43,764 bases of DNA, taken from NCBI GenBank assembly GCA_022824265.1, contig JAJEAG010000047.1, forward strand, positions 1 through 43,764. Direction: 5' to 3'. Under the pieces are notes generated by a model, which saw only the letters and a program-made list of their open reading frames with translations, did not search any database and was not told the DNA's origin. This document shows, in pieces, positions 34,939 to 42,699 of this stretch. The number at the start of each line of letters is the position of its first letter. The first letter of the stretch is position 1. The position numbers were made by a program, and so were the translations under genes. The DNA is from Candidatus Poribacteria bacterium (GTDB taxonomy: Bacteria; Poribacteria; WGA-4E; WGA-3G).

Positions 34939-36132
34939 TTATATCTTGGATTTAATTTTCATCAGACGTTCTCCTGCTTCTAATAGAATATCATCTGCCA
35001 TACTAAACATAAAACGGAACTTAGTTTTTCCAAGATTTGTATTACTATAGAAACTTGAACCAGGAACCCCACCCACACCGATTTCTTTTACAAGCCAATG
35101 GGCAAATGTTGTGTCATCAGGAAATCCAAATTCAGAAATATCAGTCATTATGTAATATGCACCTTCTGGCGGGTCACAACGGAAGCCAGCCTTTGTAAGC
35201 GTATCAACGAGAAGTTTACGATTCTTATCATATTTTTCAATCAAATCTTGATAATAACTCTGTGGTAGGTTTAGTGCAACAACACCTGCACGTTGTAATG
35301 GATGTGGTGCGCCAACAGTTAGAAAGTCATGCATTTTTCGGATAGCATTGGTCAATGTTTCTGGTGCTACAACATATCCTAAACGCCATCCAGTCATGGA
35401 ATATGTTTTACTTAATCCAGATACAGTAATTGTTCGCTCCTTCATCTGTGGTAGACATCCAATGCTGATATGCGGCTTCCCGTCATAAATCATATGTTCG
35501 TATATCTCATCGGTTACTGCAATACTATCATATTCACAGCACAGATCAGCAATATGTTGTATTTCATTCTGTGTAAATACTTTACCAAGAGGATTATTTG
35601 GTGTGTTTAGAATTATAGCTTTCGTGTTAGGTGAGAATGCACTATTTAATTCATCAGGATCATAGGTTAAGGTTGTTCCTTGGTCTTTTGTGGGTGTCTC
35701 CTGTAGTGCAACATATTTAGGTTTTGCCCCTGAAATAATAGTATCAGGTCCATAGTTTTCATAAAATGGTTCAAAAATGATGACTTCATCACCGGGATTA
35801 ATTATCGCAAGCAGGGCAGACAACATGCCTTCTGTAGACCCACAGGTGACAGTAACATTCTTTACTGCATCGGTTTGAATACCGTTGAAAGTCGTCATTT
35901 TATGTGCGATTGCTTCGCGAAACTCAGGTGCACCCCAAGTAATACTATACTGGTTATAGCCTTCTTGAATAGCCTCAATTGCTGCAGCTTTAACCTCTGG
36001 GGGAGGTTGATATGCTGGTGTTCCTTGTGAGAGATTAATTGCATTATGCTGTAGACACAACTGAGTCATACCACGGATAACAGATTCTGTGAAACGTGTG
36101 GATTTGTGTGATAGTTTGGATTTTAGTGACAT
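34939..36132 (-). CDS. PLP-dependent aminotransferase class I/II
   Basis: A 397-aa fold-type-I aminotransferase. An AINLSQGTPAYQPPPEV start, NTPNNPLGKVFT and the PLP-lysine motif SGLSKTYSMTGWRLGY fix the class. The sequence resembles aspartate or kynurenine/methionine-type aminotransferases. Substrate specificity cannot be settled from sequence alone. The ribosome binding site is weak. It is next to a small acidic gene and the Rad50-like gene but probably unrelated. Confidence 0.9.
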   Translation of the reverse strand: MSLKSKLSHKSTRFTESVIRGMTQLCLQHNAINLSQGTPAYQPPPEVKAAAIEAIQEGYNQYSITWGAPEFREAIAHKMTTFNGIQTDAVKNVTVTCGSTEGMLSALLAIINPGDEVIIFEPFYENYGPDTIISGAKPKYVALQETPTKDQGTTLTYDPDELNSAFSPNTKAIILNTPNNPLGKVFTQNEIQHIADLCCEYDSIAVTDEIYEHMIYDGKPHISIGCLPQMKERTITVSGLSKTYSMTGWRLGYVVAPETLTNAIRKMHDFLTVGAPHPLQRAGVVALNLPQSYYQDLIEKYDKNRKLLVDTLTKAGFRCDPPEGAYYIMTDISEFGFPDDTTFAHWLVKEIGVGGVPGSSFYSNTNLGKTKFRFMFSMADDILLEAGERLMKIKSKI

Positions 36133-36484
36133 ATAATGTTGAACGTTGACAGGAAATTACCTCTTATTTAGCAATACCTTCGCCATTTTTCGGAGTTTGT
36201 ATTGATTGTTTAGTCAACAAATATCACGAGTTGATCTGAAATGTTGGATGATATTTTGAATAAAAATACCTTCAGGTTTGTGCTGATGTATTTTATTTTT
36301 GTGTGTTTCTATATACCTGTCGCCCCGCTGGGGCTTATCGTCTATCAGATAACCGTTTCTATACACCTGTCGCCCCGCTGGGGCTGTTAATATACATAAG
36401 GTCTGTTGACTAATATAAAGCGTATATTTTGGCGTCAGATATATTTTCATCATTACTGATTTGTTTGAATGGAATATTCTTCTT
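36133..36484. other. Repeat-rich intergenic region
   Basis: 352 nt holding a 31-bp direct repeat (see 36305-36385) and the start of a 38-bp tandem duplication that reaches into the next gene. A 79-codon minus-strand ORF across the repeats is judged non-coding. Confidence 0.6.
36305..36385. repeat. Pair of 31-bp GC-rich direct repeats
   Basis: Copies at 36305-36335 and 36355-36385 differ at one base by eye and are 50 bp apart. Each contains GCCCC-gct-GGGGC, a 5-bp hairpin. GC-rich islands like this, with a palindromic GCCCC core, recur in scattered bacteria as dispersed repeats. The 19-bp gap and two copies do not make a CRISPR array. Confidence 0.7.
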
Positions 36485-36539
36485 TTATTTTACCCCATAT
36501 ATTTGAATGGAATATTCTTCTTTTATTTTACCCCATATA
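36464..36539. repeat. Exact 38-bp tandem duplication at a gene end
   Basis: 36464-36501 is repeated exactly at 36502-36539. The unit spans the last codons of the LamG gene, which ends at 36485. Because 38 is not a multiple of 3, the second copy changes frame and rewrites the end of that protein. Confidence 0.9.
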
Positions 36540-37285
36540 GTCGAAGCTTTGTTTGTCGCATCAACTGAGAGTGCTCCTTCAAAACCTTTTTCCATTAACA
36601 TTTTGATATCATCTTCTGCTAATGAGACATTAAAAAGTAACATTTCGTCAAACATCCCTTCCCATTCTCTACCTCCGCCATCCCATGAACCAATACGTCC
36701 AGGACCAAATTCACCAGATAAAGGTCCCCATTTACCTTCGGCATCCAATTCACCATCAAAATAGACGCGTACTGTTTCTTCCGTGCTGCTGTATGCAATT
36801 GCAAGATGGATCCATTTATTCAGTATACTTGCATCTGCAGTAAAATTTGAAGCTTCCCACCCAGGGTGTCGCACAGGATTGTTAGAATGAATTGCCATTT
36901 CCATCTTATTGTCAGGACGAAATTGATAATGGACAAATCCTGCTGCCCAACCATTCCGGTTAAAAAAGCATCTCCACATGCCAACTCTACCTGTGGAATT
37001 GAACCATTTTAGCAATGTAAAATCCTCAAGAGGAGCGATTTGCGGTACAGTGACCCAAGCATCTGTGCCGTTAAGTTCAATGGCGTTTCCAAATTTACCC
37101 TTGACCCATTTCGCACCACCTACAAGGTTGCCATCATTGTTCATATCGGATGAATCTGCTGCTACTTTTCCATCTGATTCATTAAACAACCATGCCCCGA
37201 CAACAGTTGTCGGATCGATTTCAGCGTGACTAAATTGTACAATCATAAAACCTATTACGATGGTAAAAATTATAAAACGTTTCAT
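36485..37285 (-). CDS. Secreted LamG-domain protein with WGKIK tail and altered C-terminus
   Basis: A 266-aa exported protein. Residues 1-20 are a signal peptide ending S-H-A. The LamG body shows VVGAWLFNESDGK, WVKGKFGNAIEL and FDEMLLFNVSL near the end. The tail VDATNKASTIWGKIKEEYS matches the tails of the other LamG proteins. It is followed by IQIYGVK, which comes from the second copy of a 38-bp tandem duplication. Without the duplication the frame would read WGKIKEEYSIQTNQ then stop. The start ATG at 37285 has AGGAGG upstream; a 14-residue upstream extension is less likely. Confidence 0.87.
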   Translation of the reverse strand: MKRFIIFTIVIGFMIVQFSHAEIDPTTVVGAWLFNESDGKVAADSSDMNNDGNLVGGAKWVKGKFGNAIELNGTDAWVTVPQIAPLEDFTLLKWFNSTGRVGMWRCFFNRNGWAAGFVHYQFRPDNKMEMAIHSNNPVRHPGWEASNFTADASILNKWIHLAIAYSSTEETVRVYFDGELDAEGKWGPLSGEFGPGRIGSWDGGGREWEGMFDEMLLFNVSLAEDDIKMLMEKGFEGALSVDATNKASTIWGKIKEEYSIQIYGVK

Positions 37286-37384
37286 TTTATTCCTCCTTGT
37301 CTCAAGGTATATAGTGATACAAGACAATAGAAATCAAATTTAAGATTTTATATCAGATTGTCAAAAAAATGTGTTAGTAGCAAT

Positions 37385-37948
37385 TTATGATTCTTGTCGA
37401 TAACTTAAAATAATGCCATCATCTAAAGGAATGTCAACAGAATTAAGAATAGGTGTGTTAAAAACAAAGTCAACATAATCTAACATTTCAGCACGCATTG
37501 TCACGGTATCATCAGCGACAATTAAACCACCCGTACGGATATTCGGTAATACTAATTCAAGATATCGTAGATATTCATCTTTCTCAGCGTCAAGAAAAAC
37601 GAGGTCGAATGTTGTATTACATTTCGGTATTTCATCAAGTGCATTACCTACACGAATCTCAACCAATTCATCAAGTCCTACCTCATTTAAGTTTGATTGT
37701 GCTTCTTTCGCACGTTTTTGATCATACTCCAAAGTTGTGAGTCTTCCCCCTGTCTCTTTTAGGGCAGCAGCAAGCCAGATCGTTGAATATCCGTTGCTTG
37801 TTCCTATCTCAAGTACATTTTGTGCCTGAATTGAACGGATTAGAATGTATAGAAATTGTCCGTTTTCTGGAGCGATATTTGTATACTGTTTTGCAGTTTT
37901 TTCAAGTCGTTTTAATGTTTGTTCGTATTTTCCATAGAATTCAGACAT
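37385..37948 (-). CDS. Class I SAM-dependent O-methyltransferase (COG4122-like)
   Basis: A 187-aa small O-methyltransferase with the COG4122 order: VLEIGTSNGYSTIWLA (motif I), TTLEYD (motif II Glu/Asp), FDLVFLDAEKDEYLRY (motif IV Asp) and GGLIVADDTV near the metal site. These proteins methylate catechol-type hydroxyls, commonly with a divalent metal. The natural substrate here is unknown. AAAGGA precedes the ATG. It stands between two LamG genes and is probably unrelated. Confidence 0.88.
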   Translation of the reverse strand: MSEFYGKYEQTLKRLEKTAKQYTNIAPENGQFLYILIRSIQAQNVLEIGTSNGYSTIWLAAALKETGGRLTTLEYDQKRAKEAQSNLNEVGLDELVEIRVGNALDEIPKCNTTFDLVFLDAEKDEYLRYLELVLPNIRTGGLIVADDTVTMRAEMLDYVDFVFNTPILNSVDIPLDDGIILSYRQES

Positions 37949-37978
37949 TTACCGTCCTTTATGAATCAATATGAAAAA

Positions 37979-37997
37979 GGCGGCATGTTTTGCCGCC
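37979..37997 (-). terminator. Rho-independent terminator downstream of LamG gene
   Basis: GGCGGCA (37979-37985) pairs with TGCCGCC (37991-37997). On the minus strand a T5 run follows. It ends the LamG transcript that finishes at 38006. Confidence 0.85.
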
Positions 37998-38005
37998 TAT
38001 CAAAA

Positions 38006-38788
38006 TTAACGTTGTCGTTTAATTTTCCCCCATGAAGTAGCAAGTTTGTCCTTTGGATTAACATCCAAGAAATCTCCTTCACCTACGTTCATACTCATTT
38101 CAATTTCATCATCAGATAGTGCCCGATTCCATAAACGCACTTCATCAACAACACCAGGCCATGCTTCTCCTGCCCACGTACCAATCTGAACTCGGCTTGT
38201 TACGCCTGCAGGTGCGACAGGATTACCTGAATCGTTGTCAAGGGTGACTTCGCCATCTACATATATCTTTACTTTTCCGTTGTTATCAGAAGTATGTGTA
38301 TATGCGAGGTAATACCACGTCCCAGGTTGAAGTTTTGTGGCATTATCGTTGATATCTTTGAAACCCCCACCTGCACCGTTAGTCCAAACTTTGATGCCAT
38401 TTCCAGGATTCATTCCGTAACCGAAACCGATATGTCGTGCACCACCACCACCACGCGTGCCGAAGATGATCGCATGTGCTCCCGGTAGGCGATTGAGTTT
38501 GATCCATGCAGCTTGTGTTATTTCATCCTCAATATGAAATGCATCGTTATCAACTAACTCAACGAAATCAGCAGATACATTAAATTCAAGGGCTTCACCA
38601 AATTTACCTTCAACCCATTTGGCACCACCTTTGAGTGCCCCCGTAAATCCATTCTCAGATAAATCCTTTGCCTCATTCCCATTCCCTTCATCAAGAGGCA
38701 TATATAATACGAGTCCTTCCGCCAAATCAGCGGAAACATAGGGACTACATATCAAGGCAAGGGCTATAACAATTAACAAATGTTTCAT
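38006..38788 (-). CDS. Secreted LamG-domain protein with WGKIK tail
   Basis: A 260-aa exported protein. The signal peptide ends Y-V-S-A at residue 20. The LamG body has LVLYMPLDEGNGNEAKDLSE, WVEGKFGEALEF, GTWYYLAYTHT and VDEVRLWNRALS. A Gly-rich stretch sits in the middle. It ends VNPKDKLATSWGKIKRQR, close to the tail of the LamG protein at 651-1403. AGGAGG lies 5-6 nt upstream and a promoter at 38823-38851. A terminator closes the gene. A glycan-binding or structural cell-surface role is the usual expectation. Confidence 0.88.
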   Translation of the reverse strand: MKHLLIVIALALICSPYVSADLAEGLVLYMPLDEGNGNEAKDLSENGFTGALKGGAKWVEGKFGEALEFNVSADFVELVDNDAFHIEDEITQAAWIKLNRLPGAHAIIFGTRGGGGARHIGFGYGMNPGNGIKVWTNGAGGGFKDINDNATKLQPGTWYYLAYTHTSDNNGKVKIYVDGEVTLDNDSGNPVAPAGVTSRVQIGTWAGEAWPGVVDEVRLWNRALSDDEIEMSMNVGEGDFLDVNPKDKLATSWGKIKRQR

Positions 38789-38822
38789 GATATTCCTCCT
38801 AAATCATTTATATATATTCACA

Positions 38823-38851
38823 AGAATATCATAAATACCATTCTGAGTCAA
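38823..38851 (-). promoter_or_regulatory. Promoter of LamG gene
   Basis: Minus strand: TTGACT (38851-38846), 17 nt, TATTCT (38828-38823), about 35 nt before the start at 38788. Confidence 0.55.
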
Positions 38852-39691
38852 TTATCTATGGTATAACATCGAACTTCTACCTGCCACGTTAACACGAAAC
38901 ACCTCAACATTCCCTCTATCTGCCATCGTGACATAACAAGTGCGTCCATCAGGACCACCGAATGCAACATTTGTGCAATTCTTGCCTGACAATTCTACTT
39001 CCAACAATACCTCACCATTAGGCGAGAGTTTCGCCACTGTCCCTTTGCCATGTCGGGTAACATAAAGATTACCTTCAACATCACATCGCATACCGTCCAT
39101 CCCAAAATCTGGAAACTGTATTAGTAACTGTTTGTTGCTTATTTCACCATCTGGTGAAAGGTCGTATTTCCAGATATTTCTTTGTGATGATTCATTGACA
39201 TATAGAACCTTCTCATCAGGACTAACTTCAATACCGTTAGTCGTTCCCATGTCTGCTTCCAATAGAGTTGTCTTACCATCTGTATCAACTCGCCAAAGTT
39301 GCCCAGTTGATGCACCCCAATTTGGGTCGCTTGCATAGAGAATATCGTTAGCACCAATAGCAAGGTCATTTGGTTGATTCATTCTCGGTTCATGAGCATG
39401 TACACTGATCTCAAGCGTATCCATATCTACCTTCAGAACATTGTGGTTTGTATAGTCAGCGATGAACATATAACCTTGGCTGTTGAACCGAATACCGTTG
39501 CCTATGCTTCCATTTGACAATTCGACAAATACACTTGCTTCACCCTCTGGTGTCACTTTACCGATTGTATGTTGTCTTTCAAAGTTGACAGCATATAGGT
39601 TACCATCAGAATCACATGCTGGTCCTTCAATACCAGATGTGAATCCGTTGACTGGTGTAAATTCTGAACTAATAAAAAGTTCTTCGTTCAT
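38852..39691 (-). CDS. SMP-30/gluconolactonase-like protein
   Basis: A 279-aa six-bladed beta-propeller of the SMP-30/gluconolactonase/LRE family. Calcium-site residues fit: an early GIEGPACDSDGNLYAVNF (Glu), the PNDLAIG Asn, a TNGIEVSPDEKVLYV Asn and DGMRCDVEGNLYV (Asp). Expected activity is lactone or sugar-acid-ester hydrolysis; the substrate is open. There is no signal peptide. AAGGAGAA precedes the ATG. It may share a sugar-acid theme with the amidohydrolase and KDG-kinase-like genes, an inference only. Confidence 0.87.
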   Translation of the reverse strand: MNEELFISSEFTPVNGFTSGIEGPACDSDGNLYAVNFERQHTIGKVTPEGEASVFVELSNGSIGNGIRFNSQGYMFIADYTNHNVLKVDMDTLEISVHAHEPRMNQPNDLAIGANDILYASDPNWGASTGQLWRVDTDGKTTLLEADMGTTNGIEVSPDEKVLYVNESSQRNIWKYDLSPDGEISNKQLLIQFPDFGMDGMRCDVEGNLYVTRHGKGTVAKLSPNGEVLLEVELSGKNCTNVAFGGPDGRTCYVTMADRGNVEVFRVNVAGRSSMLYHR

Positions 39692-40040
39692 ATTCTTCTC
39701 CTTGAAAAAACTATTTACTGTTGATGTTTTACAGATATATTATCACATTCCTGGATTATACAGACTCAATTTATACAAATCTGAATTATTAGTGTAAATA
39801 ATTTTCGACTTAATTACAGATTTTCTTTTACAATTTATTCATCACTTTTTCATACCAATTTACACTTTCATACACAAATTAAACCTACAATATGACACGT
39901 AGAAAATCGGACATTCGTTAAGTAATTGCGTAGTTGATAAATTTTCAATGTACTAAAATATGTCTAAGTATATAATCTGGAAATTCATTACTACAACTTT
40001 TATTCTCATGATTTATATATTCTATGGAGGAATTAAAATA
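39692..40040. other. Divergent intergenic region
   Basis: About 350 nt of AT-rich DNA between the SMP-30 and PhoX-like genes. TATAAT boxes occur on both strands (one at 39971-39976 on plus) but no clean -35 partner was found. No convincing ORF or hairpin. Confidence 0.45.
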
Positions 40041-42458
40041 GTGTATCAACAAATGAAGTTTTCAACATTCTTCTTAATTGTAGCAGTCACATTGCTTTCT
40101 GCCTTTAATGTTTCTGCACAGGTAATTCAAGGAGTCAGCAGTTCAGAAACACCATATATTGTACCAGTAGCACCGGGTGTACAAACATGGTCTATCTTAA
40201 CAGTTGGCGATGATGTAGGTGGTTATCGTTTGGTCGGGATACCGGATGGTACAGGTGCTTATAACAACGGTAACGGCACATTTACGTGGTTGGTTAACCA
40301 CGAACTTCGTTCCACGCAAGGAGTGCCAAGAGCACATAGCACTACAGAAGGTGGTGCTTTTGTTTCAAAATGGATCGTAAATGGATTAACCGGGAATTCA
40401 CAAACTATGTTGGAAGTACAATCTGGTGAAGACTTGATTCAACTCACAGCATTTTGGAATTCTGATACAAATACATACAATGAGCCTGCAAAAGGGGCAG
40501 TTTTTAATCGTTTCTGTTCCTCTGATTTACCTGCAATGGACGCATTTTACAACCATGAGACAGGAAATGGTTATGCAGGTAGAATCTATATGAATGGTGA
40601 AGAAACACGTGAAGGACGTGCATTTGCCCATATTGTTGATGGAGCAAGTGCAGGAGTAACCTATGAGTTACCTTATTTTGGTAAATCTGCATGGGAAAAT
40701 GTAGTCGCTCATCCAAATACTGGAGACCAAACACTGGTGATCGGAATTGACGATTCATCACCAGGACAAATATATGTCTACATAGGAACAAAAACCGATG
40801 AAGGAAATGATGCGGAGAAAGCAGGATTAGTGCATGGACAACTTTACGGTGTCGTGGTTGATGGTAATCCTGCGGAAGAACGTGAACTGGGAATACTGAC
40901 AGGTACACGCTTCTCTCTCCACCATTTTGAAAATGTTGCAGCTATGAGTGGTGCAGAATTGGAATCTGTAAGTGATGATGCGCAAGTAACTCGGTGGCTT
41001 CGTCCAGAAGATGGTGTATGGGATCCAAATAATCATTCTGATTTCTACTTTGTAACCACAGACCGTTTTGACCAAACACAGGATGGTCTCGGGGATACTA
41101 TCGGTCGTAGTCGTTTATATAGATTGCGTTTCGACAATGTAATGAATCCACTTCAAGGTGGTATTGTGTATCAGATGTCTGATGGAACTATGGGTGTTAT
41201 GTTTGACAACATGACAATGGATAACTATGGAAACATCCTAATTCAGGAAGATCCAGGTGGTTCTCCGAGAACCGCTAAAATTTGGCAGTATAGTACACGA
41301 AATAGCACGTTAAAAATCATCGCTGAACACGATCCTGCCCGATTCGGTAGCCTAAATTCGGATGCAGTAGAACCGTTTACAACAAACGAAGAGTCTTCAG
41401 GTATCATTGATGCAACCGAAGTTCTTGGGGCAGGATGGTTTTTGCTTAATGTTCAAGCACATTATAGCCATGAGGATCCGGAACTTGTACAAGGTGGACA
41501 ACTGGTAGCACTTTTCAACCCGGATAGTGCAGCTGAAGGTGTAGTAGCAGAACATTCCGATTATGTATTTTTCAAGGAATTAAATGCAGGTCTAAATATG
41601 GTCAGTTTGCCATTGAAACCTGTTGCGCAATATACTGCTCGTTCTTTAATGGATGAAATCGGGGCATCTGTCGTAATAAAATTAGATGAATCTTCAAATC
41701 GCTTTGTCGGGTTCACTGCTATGAATGATGGTGACGGATTTGCAATTGAAGGTGGTAGCGGTTACATTGTTAATGTATCTGAGGCAAAAGTCGTATCGTT
41801 TGTTGGCGGCGCATGGCAAAACTCAGTACCTATCCATTCTGCACCTTCAGTTCTAAATTCAAAGGATGCATGGGCATTTATCCTTTCTGCTGATGTTTCT
41901 TCATTAGATATTGGCAAAATAACTGTCCAAAATTCTCGTATAGGTGATGTTCAAACAATGACGGCAACTGACTCACATGGAAATATGCAAGCAGTTTGGG
42001 CTGATCTCAACCGTCAATCTGTAGCCGCTGTGGGTGATGTATTGGAAATCCACGTTTTCAGTGATGAAGGACAGTTAGTCGGTGTCTTACATCATGAAGT
42101 TACACCGCAAGATATTAACAGGGCATTTACACACCTGAATTTAGATATAGAAATGATGAAACCAACGCGTACCGCTTTGTTCACAAACTATCCAAACCCC
42201 TTCAATCCAGAAACATGGATGCCGTATCAATTGGGTGAAGGCACAAACGTTGTGTTCCGTATCTACAATTCGTCTGGACATTTAGTCAGAAATTTAGATC
42301 TCGGATTCAAAAACAGCGGTTTTTATCTCAACAGAGATCAAGCTGCATACTGGGATGGTCGCAACAATGCAGGTGAAAAAATGGCAAGTGGTGTATATTT
42401 CTATCAACTTAATGCGGGGAAATATACTTCTACGCGAAGGCTTGTAATTGTGAAATAA
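40041..42458 (+). CDS. Secreted PhoX-like (DUF839-type) protein with FlgD-like C-terminal domain
   Basis: An 805-aa exported protein. I place the start at the GTG at 40041, with GGAGG 10 nt upstream; the ATG at 40053 is next best and an ATG at 39960 lacks support. A signal peptide (core TFFLIVAVTLLSA) ends N-V-S-A. The body (FTWLVNHELRST, GNGYAGRIYMNGEE and RTAKIWQYSTRNS) resembles the PhoX/DUF839 beta-propeller of bacterial phosphatases; catalytic residues were not confirmed. The C-terminus (YPNPFNPETWMPYQLGEG, then AAYWDGRNNAGEKMASGVYFYQL) is a FlgD-Ig-like domain of the kind used for type IX-style sorting or surface display. Confidence 0.75.
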   Translation: MYQQMKFSTFFLIVAVTLLSAFNVSAQVIQGVSSSETPYIVPVAPGVQTWSILTVGDDVGGYRLVGIPDGTGAYNNGNGTFTWLVNHELRSTQGVPRAHSTTEGGAFVSKWIVNGLTGNSQTMLEVQSGEDLIQLTAFWNSDTNTYNEPAKGAVFNRFCSSDLPAMDAFYNHETGNGYAGRIYMNGEETREGRAFAHIVDGASAGVTYELPYFGKSAWENVVAHPNTGDQTLVIGIDDSSPGQIYVYIGTKTDEGNDAEKAGLVHGQLYGVVVDGNPAEERELGILTGTRFSLHHFENVAAMSGAELESVSDDAQVTRWLRPEDGVWDPNNHSDFYFVTTDRFDQTQDGLGDTIGRSRLYRLRFDNVMNPLQGGIVYQMSDGTMGVMFDNMTMDNYGNILIQEDPGGSPRTAKIWQYSTRNSTLKIIAEHDPARFGSLNSDAVEPFTTNEESSGIIDATEVLGAGWFLLNVQAHYSHEDPELVQGGQLVALFNPDSAAEGVVAEHSDYVFFKELNAGLNMVSLPLKPVAQYTARSLMDEIGASVVIKLDESSNRFVGFTAMNDGDGFAIEGGSGYIVNVSEAKVVSFVGGAWQNSVPIHSAPSVLNSKDAWAFILSADVSSLDIGKITVQNSRIGDVQTMTATDSHGNMQAVWADLNRQSVAAVGDVLEIHVFSDEGQLVGVLHHEVTPQDINRAFTHLNLDIEMMKPTRTALFTNYPNPFNPETWMPYQLGEGTNVVFRIYNSSGHLVRNLDLGFKNSGFYLNRDQAAYWDGRNNAGEKMASGVYFYQLNAGKYTSTRRLVIVK

Positions 42459-42498
42459 TTTACCTAACACAATTCTTAGCAATTTAACATGTATAGCA

Positions 42499-42538
42499 AA
42501 AATAGTCTCTTAACCTAAAACGGTTGAGAGACTATTTT
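42499..42538 (+). terminator. Strong rho-independent terminator
   Basis: A 17-bp stem pairs 42499-42515 with 42522-42538 (one T-G wobble), with a 6-nt loop and a final T4. It ends the PhoX-like transcript. Confidence 0.88.
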
Positions 42539-42614
42539 ATTATTCTATATTCAAATGTAGCAGAAAATGATATAATCACATAAACCGATACAGTTATAGT
42601 GAATTATCAATCTT

Positions 42615-42658
42615 CGGTGTCAAGACCCCGTTGCTTTAGTTCGGAGATGTAGACACCG
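42615..42658 (+). other. Hairpin resembling an IS200/IS605 end or reRNA tail
   Basis: CGGTGTC (42615-42621) pairs GACACCG (42652-42658) around an inner ACCCCG...CGGAG segment with a GCTTTAGT loop. The 3'-terminal hairpin of TnpB guide RNAs often has a CCCCG-GCTTTAG-CGGGG form. Here it lies upstream of a tnpB gene rather than downstream, so it may be a left-end structure or a remnant of an older element. Confidence 0.35.
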
Positions 42659-42699
42659 CTAAGTTCCTTGTCGTATCAAAAAACTTGACTTTTACGTGT

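Noticed and set aside
36305-36385. CRISPR array
   Set aside because: Only two copies, a 19-bp gap, no cas genes and no leader.
36214-36453. 79-codon minus-strand ORF across the direct repeats
   Set aside because: It is made mostly of the repeat itself, has no ribosome binding site, and repeats of this style commonly give such false ORFs.
39960-40040. Upstream ATG start for the PhoX-like protein
   Set aside because: It would put a second hydrophobic segment before the signal peptide and lacks a ribosome binding site, while GGAGG precedes the GTG at 40041.
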